Assembly: GCA_937901285.1 (NCBI GenBank)
Contig: CALCHI010000416.1
Span: 1 to 25,843 of the forward strand
Length of the DNA stretch: 25,843 bases
Source: UBA8437 sp003445035
Lineage (GTDB): Bacteria; Planctomycetota; Planctomycetia; Planctomycetales; Planctomycetaceae
Direction of reading: 5' to 3'
A program made the translations under genes and the position numbers. Under the pieces are notes generated by a model that was not told where the DNA came from, did not search any database, and saw nothing but the letters and a program-made list of their open reading frames with translations. Shown here piece by piece: positions 16,191 to 24,684 of the stretch. The first letter of the stretch is position 1, and each line of letters starts with the position of its first letter.

Positions 16191-17600
16191 ATGGCCACCG
16201 ACGCCAAGTCACATGTTCCGATCGGCGACTATCAGTACGGTTTTCACGATCCGACTGACGAATACGTCTTCACCAGCCGCAAGGGGCTCGACGCCGAGAT
16301 CGTCTCACAGATCTCGGAGATGAAGAACGAGCCCGACTGGATGCGGCAGTTCCGGCTCGACTCGCTGGCCATCTTCGACACCAAACCGATGCCCGACTGG
16401 GGCGGCGAATTGGGTGATCTGGATTTCCAGGACATCTTCTACTACGTCCGTGCGTCGGAGGGCCAGGAGAAGAGTTGGGACGATGTGCCCGATGACATCC
16501 GCAAGACCTACGACCGGCTGGGAATCCCCGAAGCCGAGAAGAAGTACCTGGCGGGCGTGAAAGCGCAATACGAATCGGAAGTGGTCTACGGGAGCCTGCA
16601 GGAGGACCTGGCCGAGCAGGGCGTGATCTTCACCGACACCGACACGGCGTTGCGTGAGCACCCCGAGTTGTTCCGCGAGTACTTCAGCAAGATTATCCCT
16701 CCCTCTGACAACAAGTTCGCCGCACTCAACTCGGCTGTCTGGTCGGGCGGGTCGTTCATCTACATCCCACCGGGTATCGACATCGAATTCCCGCTGCAGG
16801 CCTACTTCCGGATCAATTCCGAGAACATGGGGCAGTTCGAGCGGACACTGATCATCGTCGACGAGGGTGCCAAAGTGCATTACGTCGAGGGCTGCACGGC
16901 TCCGACGTACTCCAGCGAGAGCCTGCATTCGGCGGTGGTCGAGATCATCGTCAAGCGAGGCGGTCGCTGCCGTTACACGACGATCCAGAACTGGTCCAAC
17001 AACGTCTACAACCTGGTCACCAAGCGGGCGATGGCCTACAGCGACGCGTTGATGGAATGGGTCGACGGAAACCTGGGCTCGAAGCTGACAATGAAGTATC
17101 CGGCCGTGTACCTGATGGAGCCGGGGGCCCGTGGCGAGACGCTTTCGATCGCCTTCGCCGGTGACAGCCAGCACCAGGATGCCGGGGCCAAGATGGTTCA
17201 CTGTGCTCCGAACACCTCCAGCCGGATCATCTCCAAGAGCATCTCCAAGGCCGGCGGCCGCTCGAGCTATCGTGGCCTGGTCAAAATCAACAACGACGCG
17301 ACCGGCTGCAAGAGCAACGTCATCTGCGACGCATTGATCCTCGACCCCGACAGCCGCAGCGACACGTATCCTTACATCGAAATCGACGAAGACGACGTCG
17401 TGATCGAACACGAGGCGAGCGTTTCGAAGATCGCCGAGGAACAGTTGTTCTACCTGATGAGCCGGGGGATGTCCGAGGCCGAAGCATCATCGATGATCGT
17501 CACGGGCTTCATCGAGCCACTGGTCAAGGAACTGCCGATGGAGTACGCGGTCGAGATGAACCGGCTGATCGAATTGCAGATGGAGGGGTCGGTTGGCTGA
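16191..17600 (+). CDS. sufB: Fe-S cluster assembly scaffold SufB
   Basis: 469 residues, normal length. The N-terminal part includes PDWMRQFRLDSLAIF, and the beta-helix core includes the conserved NKFAALNSAVWSGGSFIYIP and AGAKMVHCAPNTSS. C379 (NVICDAL) and E408 (IEHEAS) are 29 residues apart, the same spacing as E. coli C405 and E434, which are needed for cluster assembly. SufB is the cluster-building subunit of the SufBC2D complex. No clear ribosome binding site precedes the ATG (16191). It is the second gene of the sufCBD block, followed by sufD after 47 bases. Confidence 0.97.
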   Translation: MATDAKSHVPIGDYQYGFHDPTDEYVFTSRKGLDAEIVSQISEMKNEPDWMRQFRLDSLAIFDTKPMPDWGGELGDLDFQDIFYYVRASEGQEKSWDDVPDDIRKTYDRLGIPEAEKKYLAGVKAQYESEVVYGSLQEDLAEQGVIFTDTDTALREHPELFREYFSKIIPPSDNKFAALNSAVWSGGSFIYIPPGIDIEFPLQAYFRINSENMGQFERTLIIVDEGAKVHYVEGCTAPTYSSESLHSAVVEIIVKRGGRCRYTTIQNWSNNVYNLVTKRAMAYSDALMEWVDGNLGSKLTMKYPAVYLMEPGARGETLSIAFAGDSQHQDAGAKMVHCAPNTSSRIISKSISKAGGRSSYRGLVKINNDATGCKSNVICDALILDPDSRSDTYPYIEIDEDDVVIEHEASVSKIAEEQLFYLMSRGMSEAEASSMIVTGFIEPLVKELPMEYAVEMNRLIELQMEGSVG

Positions 17601-17647
17601 GGCGAACCGACAACGCGGGGCCTCCACTTCACGACATCAACGAGCCG

Positions 17648-18976
17648 ATGAGCACATCACCCTCCCCCGCCGCGCCCGCCGCGGCGCCCTTCGACGAAGC
17701 CGCGTTCGAGGCGTTCGTGGCCTCGCGCGACGAGCCCGAGTGGGTCAGCCAGCGCCGCCGCGAGGCGTTCGCCGCCTACGACCGACTGCGGAACGAGCCA
17801 CTCGATGATGAGGAGTGGAAGCGGGTCGAACTGCGGGCCTTTCGCCCCGATACCTTCGCCCTGCAGCCAGCCGCTGAGCAGTCGCCAGCACTCGAGACGC
17901 TGATGCGGGACCGGGCCGACTTTGCCGGAGCGGTCGTGCATCTCGACGGACACGCCATCGACGAGACGTTCGATGACAACCTGGCAGCACAGGGTGTCCG
18001 GTTCGGAGACCTGGCGAGACTGGTGTGCGAGGAGCCCGAACTGTTCGAACCGCACCTGTTGACTCGAGCCGTCTCACCGACAACCGACCGCTTCTCCGCC
18101 TGGCATTCGGCCTTCTGGACCGGCGGAACAGTGCTGTATGTCCCGGCCGGCGTCGAGATCACCGCACCGCTGTACAGCCTGATCGGCCTGGCCGCCGACG
18201 GGGCGGCCGACTTCAGCCACACGCTGGTGGTGCTCGAGGACGGTGCCCAGGCCACCCTGCTCGAAGAGACTTCCTCGGCCAATGCCTCCTCCCGCGGAAT
18301 CCATGCCGGCGCGGTCGAACTGCTGCTGGGCCGCGGAGCCGGGCTGCGTTACGTGCAACTGCAGAACTGGAACGAATCGACCTGGCACATTGCTCACCAG
18401 GCCGGACGCGTCGAAGCCGACGCGTCACTGCAGTGGACCGTCGGTGGACTCGGCAGCCGGCTCGCCCATATCCACCAGGATGTTCGGCTCGACGGTCGAG
18501 GTGCCCACGCGGAGGTCAACGGGCTGAGTTTTGCTACGGGCAAGCAGAGGATGAGTTACTACACACAGCAAGCGCACCATGCTCCGGACACCACCAGCGA
18601 CCTGCTCTACCGCAACGTCCTGCGAGACACCGCACGGATCGTCTGGCGGGGCATGATCGGTGTCGATGCCGATGCGCAGCGAACCGACGGTTATCAGCGC
18701 AATGACGCCCTGCTGCTCTCCCCCGACGCCCGCATCGACGCGATCCCCGGCCTCGAGATCGAAGCCGACGACGTGCGGTGCACCCATGGTGCCACCGCCG
18801 GCCGGGTCGACGCCGAACAGGTCTTTTACCTGATGTGCCGTGGCCTGACCGAATACGAAGCGATGCACATGATCGTACACGGTTTCTTCCAGGTCGTTTC
18901 GGACCGTATCCCCGTCGAACTCGTCCGGGACACGCTCGACAGCGCCGTCGAACGCAAACTTGGCATTGGCGATTGA
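17648..18976 (+). CDS. sufD: Fe-S cluster assembly protein SufD
   Basis: 442 residues. It is a SufB paralogue with the same beta-helix core (SAFWTGGTVLYVPAGVEI, about 154-171, and QAHHAPDTTSDLLYRNVL, about 308-325). H380 (DVRCTHGATAG) corresponds to the E. coli SufD His360 needed at the SufB-SufD interface. The first 14 residues are a Pro/Ala/Ser-rich leader without homology, so a slightly later start is possible, although no later Met fits. It completes the SufBCD scaffold encoded by the three adjacent genes. The Rieske-SufT fusion gene follows after 65 bases. Confidence 0.95.
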   Translation: MSTSPSPAAPAAAPFDEAAFEAFVASRDEPEWVSQRRREAFAAYDRLRNEPLDDEEWKRVELRAFRPDTFALQPAAEQSPALETLMRDRADFAGAVVHLDGHAIDETFDDNLAAQGVRFGDLARLVCEEPELFEPHLLTRAVSPTTDRFSAWHSAFWTGGTVLYVPAGVEITAPLYSLIGLAADGAADFSHTLVVLEDGAQATLLEETSSANASSRGIHAGAVELLLGRGAGLRYVQLQNWNESTWHIAHQAGRVEADASLQWTVGGLGSRLAHIHQDVRLDGRGAHAEVNGLSFATGKQRMSYYTQQAHHAPDTTSDLLYRNVLRDTARIVWRGMIGVDADAQRTDGYQRNDALLLSPDARIDAIPGLEIEADDVRCTHGATAGRVDAEQVFYLMCRGLTEYEAMHMIVHGFFQVVSDRIPVELVRDTLDSAVERKLGIGD

Positions 18977-19041
18977 CACCGACTGAGACGACGCCACGTT
19001 TTCCGATTTCGCCCCTCCGCACCGTCCCAGGGAGCCGTCCG

Positions 19042-19785
19042 ATGACCGACTGGACCACAGTGGCCGCGACCGACGAACTGCAGCCGGGCGATCGCAAGGC
19101 CGTGTTCGTCGACGATGAACCGGTGTTGCTGGTCCGCATCGACGACGATTACTTCTGCGTCGCCGACGTCTGCACACATGACGGACAGCCCCTGGGCGAT
19201 GGCCCGATTGCCGACCGGCAAATCACCTGCACCAGGCACGGTGCCCGCTTTGACCTCACCACCGGCGACGCCCTGTGCATGCCCGCCACCGAGCCAATTG
19301 CCGTCTACTCGGTGCGGACTGACGACGGGCAGATCCAGGTCAAGACGAACGAAGTCGAAAACACCGCCGAGGCGGAAACGTCCACGCCCTCCGCCCCCGC
19401 TGCCGGTCAACCTGCGGAATCCGACGATGGCGTGTCTTCCGAAACGGAAACCGAAGGCGACGCAGAACCCGAGGTTGCCGAAAACGACGGTGCGTCGGCG
19501 ATGTTGGAAGCCCTGCGAGAGGTCATTGATCCGGAACTGATGATCAACATCGTCGACCTGGGCCTGATATATGACATCCGCGAGGAAGCGGATGACGTGG
19601 TCTCGGTCGACATGACACTGACCAGCCCGGCTTGCCCGGCCGGACCACAACTGGTCCAACAATCCAAGATGGCACTGGAACGGCTCGAGGGAGTCACGGA
19701 GGCACAGATCAACCTCGTGATGACTCCCCCCTGGACACCGGAGCGGATGACCGACGACGCTCGGGATCAACTCGGGATTTTCTGA
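19042..19785 (+). CDS. Rieske [2Fe-2S] ferredoxin fused to SufT/MIP18 (DUF59) domain
   Basis: 247 residues from ATG 19042; AGGGAG (19029-19034) lies 7 bases before it, so the longer open frame from 18778, which overlaps sufD, is rejected. Residues 1-102 form a Rieske ferredoxin of the non-heme oxygenase type: C44-x-H46 and C63-x2-H66 are the cluster ligands. Residues 103-152 are an acidic Ala/Glu/Ser/Pro linker. Residues 153-247 form a MIP18/DUF59 domain: DPELMINIVDLGLIYDI, the reactive Cys C198 in TSPACPAG, and TPPWTPERM near the end. SufT-type proteins help deliver clusters to target proteins. In related suf clusters the two domains are usually separate genes, so this appears to be a fusion linking electron supply and cluster transfer. 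It is the last gene of the suf operon. Confidence 0.9.
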   Translation: MTDWTTVAATDELQPGDRKAVFVDDEPVLLVRIDDDYFCVADVCTHDGQPLGDGPIADRQITCTRHGARFDLTTGDALCMPATEPIAVYSVRTDDGQIQVKTNEVENTAEAETSTPSAPAAGQPAESDDGVSSETETEGDAEPEVAENDGASAMLEALREVIDPELMINIVDLGLIYDIREEADDVVSVDMTLTSPACPAGPQLVQQSKMALERLEGVTEAQINLVMTPPWTPERMTDDARDQLGIF

Positions 19786-19900
19786 TCCGACGCGACGCCC
19801 GTCCGGTGTTTGATCAGCAAGGCAACCGCCGTTAGGCTGACCGGTATTCAGGTGGGCGATCCGGTGAACAGGAGCAGGATCGCCCGGAGAGGGCGATGGC

Positions 19901-20860
19901 ATGCCGACACCGGACACATTCGAACCGGCCGCCGAACACCCGGACCACGCCAACGATTCGCTGGTCCTGGAGACAGACCGGCGCAACCCCTACGCCGGCT
20001 GGATCCTCGTGCCGCTGATCGTCGCCGCCCTGATCGTCCTGGCGCTCTGGATTCCCTACGAACTCGAGAAGGCCGAGCGGCAGCGACGGATGCCGCCGAG
20101 GATCGCCTTCGAACCCGGCACCCCGCACTGGATCCGCCAGACCATCGGAGAGACGACGGTCACCGACGAAACCCTGCAGCTGCTGGCGGCGTACGAGGAA
20201 CTCGAAACGCTCGACCTCAGTGGCAGCCAGATCACCGACAGTGGCCTCGCTTCCCTGGCCGGCCTCACTCGCCTGCGATGGCTGGGACTCCGCAACACCT
20301 CCGTCACCGACGATGGCCTCGCTGCACTCGGCCCGCTCCCCAGGCTCAAGGGACTCGATCTGGAAAACACTCGCGTGACCGGACGCGGGCTGCCCAGGTT
20401 TCCCAGACTGAATTCCCTGAACCTCGGGGGGACCGATATCGATGACGACGGCCTGCGACAGATCGGTCAGATCGACAGCTTGACCGACGTCGCTCTGAAG
20501 GAAACGGCCATCAGCGACGATGGGCTGGCCCACCTCGCTCCCCTGCAGAATCTCTACGTCCTCACTCTCTCAGGGACATTGATCTCCAGTCGGGGCATCA
20601 AGCAGTTGGGCCACCGGCCGCAACTGAAGATCCTGCAACTGGACTGGACCCTGGTCGACGACGACGCATTCGAGACGCTCTCGACCTATCCTCAACTGAT
20701 GCAGTTGTCGCTGGACGGAACACGGGTCAGCGACCGAGGCGTCGTCCGACTCGCCCACCTGCCCCAGCTGATGTTTCTCTCGTTGCAGTTCGCCCCGACG
20801 ACCAGTCGCAGTGTGCAGGTCCTCCGGGGCTCCAACCACGAGATGATGATCAACCGGTGA
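19901..20860 (+). CDS. Membrane-anchored leucine-rich-repeat protein
   Basis: 319 residues. GGAGAGGG (19885-19892) supports ATG 19901. An acidic N-terminal tail (1-30) is followed by one transmembrane segment (about 33-52) and a basic stretch (EKAERQRR). Residues from about 100 to 310 are nine LRR units of 21-24 residues following the pattern L-x-x-L-x-L-x-x-T-x-V-T/S-D-x-G-L, the internalin/Rni-like type common in planctomycetes. Such solenoids bind proteins; no catalytic domain is present, and the partner is unknown. It is 115 bases after the suf operon and has its own strong ribosome binding site; it may be a separate transcript. Confidence 0.82.
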   Translation: MPTPDTFEPAAEHPDHANDSLVLETDRRNPYAGWILVPLIVAALIVLALWIPYELEKAERQRRMPPRIAFEPGTPHWIRQTIGETTVTDETLQLLAAYEELETLDLSGSQITDSGLASLAGLTRLRWLGLRNTSVTDDGLAALGPLPRLKGLDLENTRVTGRGLPRFPRLNSLNLGGTDIDDDGLRQIGQIDSLTDVALKETAISDDGLAHLAPLQNLYVLTLSGTLISSRGIKQLGHRPQLKILQLDWTLVDDDAFETLSTYPQLMQLSLDGTRVSDRGVVRLAHLPQLMFLSLQFAPTTSRSVQVLRGSNHEMMINR

Positions 20861-20884
20861 TCCGGAACGGGGCGGGCTTTCGGT

Positions 20885-20913
20885 TTGCCAAAGGCGACCC
20901 CGCAACATAGGAT
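20885..20913 (+). promoter_or_regulatory. Candidate promoter of the isomerase-hydrolase-deacetylase operon
   Basis: TTGCCA (20885-20890), a 17-base spacer and TAGGAT (20908-20913), lying between the LRR gene and the TIM-barrel gene, about 65 bases before its GTG start. The -35 matches consensus at 5 of 6 and the -10 at 4 of 6 positions. Confidence 0.4.
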
Positions 20914-20979
20914 ATCGCCCGTTGTCATCCATCCCCATTCCCGCGACCGTTCAGGGTCGCCTTCGAGTCGAGACGCCCG

Positions 20980-21924
20980 GTGTCAGACTGGTCCACCCTC
21001 TCCCGGACTTCTCGCCCCCAGCTCGAACGAGCCGACCAGCCCACGGCACTCGATTCGTCGTCGCCGCATCAGCAGACCGAGTCCCCCTCGCCGCGGCTCT
21101 CGGTCAACGGCCTGACCACCATCCGCTGGGACCTGCTCCAGGATGTCTACGGCTGTCGTGACTCGGACATCTCATCGGTCGGACTCTGGCGACCGAAAGT
21201 CCTTGAGTTCGGTGAGGATCGGGCGATCGAATTGCTGCGAGACTCATCATTGGATGTCTCGTCTGTCTCCTGGGTCGGTGGCTTCACCGGAACCAACGGT
21301 TACAGCTTCCACGACTCGGTGTGGGACGCTCGCCAGGCCATCCGCTTCGCCGGTGAAGTTGGTGCCGGATGCGTGGTGGTCGCCAGCGGCAGCCGTGGCA
21401 CGCATACGCTCAACCACGCCCGACGACTGCTGCTCGATGCCCTGAGAGAACTCGCCGACGATGCGGCCGAGGCCGGGGTCAACCTGGCCCTGCAGCCCAT
21501 GCACCAGATGTTTGCCTCCGACTGGACCTTCCTCAACACGCTCGACGAAACGACCGACATCCTCGCGATGGCCGACCATCCGCAGATCGGGCTCGCCTTC
21601 GACACCTACCACCTCTGGCAGGAACCCGACCTGACAGCCCGGCTGAGTGAACTGGTCCCCCTGATCGAGGTCGTGCAGGTCTCCGACTGGCACGAACCGG
21701 TCCGCTCGCGTCACGACCGCCTGCTGCCCGGTGACGGGATCATCCCCCTGGCCGAGATCTTTGAATGCCTGATCCGGGGCGGCTACCGGGGTCACTACGA
21801 TCTTCAGGTTTGGTCCGACCAGAGCTGGCAAGAGGATTACCCGGAACTGATCGGGCGTGCCCGTCGCCAGTTCCAGGACCTGTTGCCGCGGACCCCGGTC
21901 GCTGTCGCCCAGCCGACCCGCTAG
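20980..21924 (+). CDS. Sugar phosphate isomerase/epimerase-like TIM-barrel protein
   Basis: 314 residues from GTG 20980, the only plausible start: homology begins near residue 38 (PRLSVNGLTTIRWDL) and there is no ATG before it, so the first 37 residues are a Ser/Pro/Thr-rich leader of doubtful reality. The body is a xylose-isomerase-like TIM barrel: SSVGLWRPKVLEFGE, AGCVVVASGSRG, LALQPMHQMF, GLAFDTYHLW, VVQVSDWHEP and YDLQVWSD. Members of this family usually coordinate a divalent metal with two Glu, an Asp and a His. Here the first and last Glu positions read as Gln (Q172 and Q276), while D208 and H237 are kept. It may therefore have altered or lost metal catalysis. The substrate is unknown. 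It begins a tightly spaced run with the next two or three genes. Confidence 0.85.
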   Translation: MSDWSTLSRTSRPQLERADQPTALDSSSPHQQTESPSPRLSVNGLTTIRWDLLQDVYGCRDSDISSVGLWRPKVLEFGEDRAIELLRDSSLDVSSVSWVGGFTGTNGYSFHDSVWDARQAIRFAGEVGAGCVVVASGSRGTHTLNHARRLLLDALRELADDAAEAGVNLALQPMHQMFASDWTFLNTLDETTDILAMADHPQIGLAFDTYHLWQEPDLTARLSELVPLIEVVQVSDWHEPVRSRHDRLLPGDGIIPLAEIFECLIRGGYRGHYDLQVWSDQSWQEDYPELIGRARRQFQDLLPRTPVAVAQPTR

Positions 21925-21960
21925 CCCCCGCCGCGAGATCGAGATTCTGCTCGACCGACG

Positions 21961-22917
21961 GTGACCAACATGGCCTTACCGATCGACCCCGCCCCGTCGG
22001 ACTGCCCGACGCCGCTGTCGTGGCAGCAGGTGCTGGCGGCTTTCGATGAAGAGGCCGACCAGTGGGAGATCAACGGAATCCACGGACCGATCCGTGGCCG
22101 CTCGATCGGACATGGCCCGTCACTCGTGTTCCTCAACCCCCTGCTGGGAAACTGGCGATTGATGGCCCTGGCCGCCTGGTTGTTCCGCGATCAGTTCCGC
22201 TGTGTCCTGTACGACGACTCGAGTCTCGTGACTCGATCCGCGACGATTGTTCCCGGGTCGATCGAAGACCTCGTCGAAGACTTCTGGTGTGTCTGCGAGC
22301 AGCATGGCGGCCCGGATGTGACGGCGCTGGGAACCGGACTGGGCAGTGCGGTCGGGCTGGCGGCACTGGCCGATTCCGGCGGCCGGATCGCCGCCGCGGT
22401 GCTCCAGGGCCCCCTGGTGGGAACTCGCCTGACCACCGCCGAACGGTGGCTGGCTCGCCTGGGCAGCCACCTGCCCGGCCGATTGGCTCACGTGCCCGGA
22501 TTCCGCAGCCTGATGGTCCACAATCACCAACCCTGGTTCCCTCCCTACGACGAGTCACGGTTGGCGTTTGCGATCGATGCCACAGGTGGACTGCCCCTGC
22601 GTGTCGCCTCACGACGTGCCCGCCGACTCGACGGACTCGATCTCTCCGGCTGCCTCGATCAGCTCGCCGCCAGCGAATCCGTCCCCCCGGTCCTGTTGAT
22701 CGTCCCCGAGTCGCTCTACGACGACCAGGAGCCCATCCAGACGCCTGCCACGACGGCCATCGCCAAGACTGTGCCAGCGGTGCGGGTCGAGACCCTGGCC
22801 GGGTGCGGACCGTTGGGCTGCTTGACCCACCCGCACCGACTGACAAAACTGGTGCGGACCTTCCTTGAAGAGAGCCGCGTGGTGACTCCATCGTCGCTGC
22901 CAGCCTCCGGCGCCTGA
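21961..22917 (+). CDS. Alpha/beta-hydrolase-fold protein lacking the nucleophile Ser
   Basis: 318 residues from GTG 21961, or 315 from ATG 21970; neither has a good ribosome binding site. The pattern of an alpha/beta hydrolase can be followed: the HG-type loop (LVFLNPLLGNW, about 55-65), a strand with an Asp (CVLYDDSS, about 81-88), the nucleophile elbow region ALGTGLGSAVGLA (about 122-134), AAAVLQGP, a lid region and a late His (CLTHPHRL). The elbow reads G-T-G-L-G, with Gly where Ser, Asp or Cys should be the nucleophile (normally G-x-S-x-G), so classical hydrolase chemistry is unlikely. It could be a non-catalytic or altered member. The start is 36 bases after the isomerase gene and the stop is 5 bases before the deacetylase gene, so the three are probably one operon. 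Confidence 0.65.
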   Translation: MTNMALPIDPAPSDCPTPLSWQQVLAAFDEEADQWEINGIHGPIRGRSIGHGPSLVFLNPLLGNWRLMALAAWLFRDQFRCVLYDDSSLVTRSATIVPGSIEDLVEDFWCVCEQHGGPDVTALGTGLGSAVGLAALADSGGRIAAAVLQGPLVGTRLTTAERWLARLGSHLPGRLAHVPGFRSLMVHNHQPWFPPYDESRLAFAIDATGGLPLRVASRRARRLDGLDLSGCLDQLAASESVPPVLLIVPESLYDDQEPIQTPATTAIAKTVPAVRVETLAGCGPLGCLTHPHRLTKLVRTFLEESRVVTPSSLPASGA

Positions 22918-22922
22918 CGACC

Positions 22923-23678
22923 ATGTCCACCGACGACAACTCCCCACCGGATGTTCCCGATTCGCTCGACGTGATTGCCGTCGGAGCGCACCCGGACGAC
23001 GTCGAGATCGGTTGCGGAGGCACGTTGGCAAGACTGGTGCAACAGGGATACGGCGTGGGCATCGTCGATCTGACCGACGGTGAACCCACCCCGGGAAGCC
23101 CGTCTCCTGAGGTGAGGTTGGCCGAGGCAGCCGAGGCGGCCCGGATCCTGGGAGTCCACCGCGAAACGATGACCTTTCCCAACCGAAGGCTCTTTGACGG
23201 GTTCGAAGTCCGTGTCGAGCTGGCCAAGATCTTCCGCCGCTTCCGACCCCGCATCGTCATCGGGCTCGAAGGCCCCACTCCCATGGCCTCTCCCGACCAC
23301 GCTGAGGCCGCCAGGATCATTGACGCCGCAGTGTTCTACTCGAGACTGACGAAGTGGGACGAGACTTTCGACGGCCTGCCGGTCCACACCATCGAGCAAC
23401 AGGCCTGGTACTCGCTCGCCTTTGCCTCACTCGATGCCCCGAGCGGTCCGGCGCGGTTTGTCGTGGATATTTCTGAGACACTCGAGTTAAAATTGCAGTC
23501 GATTCGAGCCTACCGGACACAGTTTCCTCCGGAAAAGAACCGCGTGTTCCGCCTGGTCGAGGGCCGGGCGGCGCTCCATGGAGCAATTGCCGGTTTCCAG
23601 GCGGGAGAACTGTTGACGGGGGCACGACCACTGGGGGTCAGCGACCTGGTCGACACCCTCTGTCCCACACCGGTGTAA
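22923..23678 (+). CDS. bshB1: PIG-L family N-acetyl sugar deacetylase, BshB1-like
   Basis: 251 residues. AVGAHPDDVEIGCGGTLARL (about 19-38) is the hallmark of the zinc-dependent PIG-L/LmbE deacetylases: H23 and D26 are zinc ligands, D25 the catalytic base. The third ligand is H126 in SPDHAEAARI. TDGEPTPGSPEVR-like spacing, the ILGV motif and the C-terminal SIRAYRTQFP stretch resemble BshB1, which removes acetate from GlcNAc-malate in bacillithiol synthesis. No bshA or bshC is in the window, so the bacillithiol role is an inference from family and a general N-acetylglucosaminyl deacetylase is possible. It is cytoplasmic. It starts 5 bases after the hydrolase-fold gene, implying co-transcription and coupling. 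Confidence 0.85.
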   Translation: MSTDDNSPPDVPDSLDVIAVGAHPDDVEIGCGGTLARLVQQGYGVGIVDLTDGEPTPGSPSPEVRLAEAAEAARILGVHRETMTFPNRRLFDGFEVRVELAKIFRRFRPRIVIGLEGPTPMASPDHAEAARIIDAAVFYSRLTKWDETFDGLPVHTIEQQAWYSLAFASLDAPSGPARFVVDISETLELKLQSIRAYRTQFPPEKNRVFRLVEGRAALHGAIAGFQAGELLTGARPLGVSDLVDTLCPTPV

Positions 23679-23723
23679 ACCCTTCACGCGCCCCATCCAC
23701 CGCCTCAAGCGGTTCCCGAGATC

Positions 23724-24464
23724 ATGGCACGCGTTCAAGTCGGCAGCCTGAGCATCACCGGGAACTTCCGGGACAACAACGAGGACCGGTTCGCCCTCGA
23801 CCCCGACGGACGCTTCTTCCTGGTCGCCGACGGCATGGGAGGCCAGTCGGCCGGCGAAAAGGCCAGTGAAATGGCCACCGAGTTGCTCCAGGAGCATCTC
23901 GTGAAACAGCTCGACTTCGATGAAACCTCCAGCGAGGCGGTCATCGAGACAATCGACCAGGTGGTGGCGTTGGCCAACACCGAAATCGTCGCCCTGGCCC
24001 AGTTGGAACCTCGATTCCACAACATGGGAACCACGATCGTCTTCGTGGTTGCTGCCGGTGGACAACTCTATTCCGGGGGTGTTGGTGACAGTCGGGTCTA
24101 CCGGCTGCGAGACGGCGACTTCGAGCAGCTCACCACCGATCACTCGCTGACCCAGGCCTTGCTCGACGCGGAGACGATCAGCCCCGAGGAGGCCGTCACG
24201 CACCGCTACCGGAATGTGCTCTACCGTTATCTCGGATCGAAAGAGGGCGGTGAGGGCACGTCGCCGGATGTGTGTGCTCCGATCTCCGGCGATCGCTTTC
24301 TGCTCTGCTCGGACGGTGTCACCGACGGTGTCGATGACCTGACACTGGAGATGTTGGTCAACGAGGGGGATGACCCTCAGCAGATCGCCGAGACGATTGT
24401 CGAAGCGGCCCAGCAGGGTGGATCCAAGGACAACATCACCGCCGTCGTGCTGCTCCTCGAGTGA
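23724..24464 (+). CDS. PP2C-type (PPM) Ser/Thr protein phosphatase
   Basis: 246 residues, the length of a single PPM domain with no extra sensor. The motifs occur in order: RDNNEDRF (16-23), VADGMGGQSAGE (34-45), MGTT (about 99-102), GVGDSRVYRL (about 118-127), LLCSDGVTDGVDD (about 191-203) and GSKDNITAVVLLL (about 233-245). The metal-binding Asp residues in these motifs are present, so it should be an active Mn/Mg-dependent phosphatase removing phosphate from Ser/Thr proteins, typically opposing a Hanks-type kinase; none is in the window. It lies 45 bases after the deacetylase gene and may belong to its operon. No clear Shine-Dalgarno is seen before ATG 23724. Confidence 0.95.
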   Translation: MARVQVGSLSITGNFRDNNEDRFALDPDGRFFLVADGMGGQSAGEKASEMATELLQEHLVKQLDFDETSSEAVIETIDQVVALANTEIVALAQLEPRFHNMGTTIVFVVAAGGQLYSGGVGDSRVYRLRDGDFEQLTTDHSLTQALLDAETISPEEAVTHRYRNVLYRYLGSKEGGEGTSPDVCAPISGDRFLLCSDGVTDGVDDLTLEMLVNEGDDPQQIAETIVEAAQQGGSKDNITAVVLLLE

Positions 24465-24594
24465 CGACCGCCGTGACCGGTCTCCGCAGAATCACTGCGA
24501 TCGGTACGACCTTCACCATTCCCCAGGTCAACGCCCCCAAAAACCGTCGAGCAACGGTGCAGACTGTCGGTGCGTGGGTTAGACTGGAACTCTA

Positions 24595-24614
24595 GAGAGT
24601 GTGGGGAAACTCTC
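24595..24614 (+). promoter_or_regulatory. Small stem-loop in the leader of the metalloprotease gene
   Basis: gagagt (24595-24600) pairs exactly with actctc (24609-24614) around an 8-base loop, in the 220-base gap between the phosphatase gene and the metalloprotease gene. It could affect leader stability. No clear promoter pair or T-tailed terminator is visible in the rest of this gap (24465-24684). Confidence 0.25.
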
Positions 24615-24684
24615 CGGGTTGTAACGAATTGCTCGCAACGGGTCCGACCGTCGTGGGTTTCCTGGGATGCCAAGGAACTCGAGA

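Noticed and set aside
14756..16207. 483-residue minus-strand frame opposite nuoB and sufC
   Set aside because: It is an antisense shadow in GC-rich coding sequence; both plus-strand genes have all family motifs.
18778..19041. N-terminal extension of the Rieske-SufT frame overlapping sufD
   Set aside because: The Rieske domain begins at ATG 19042, which has its own AGGGAG; the extension is an out-of-phase reading of sufD.
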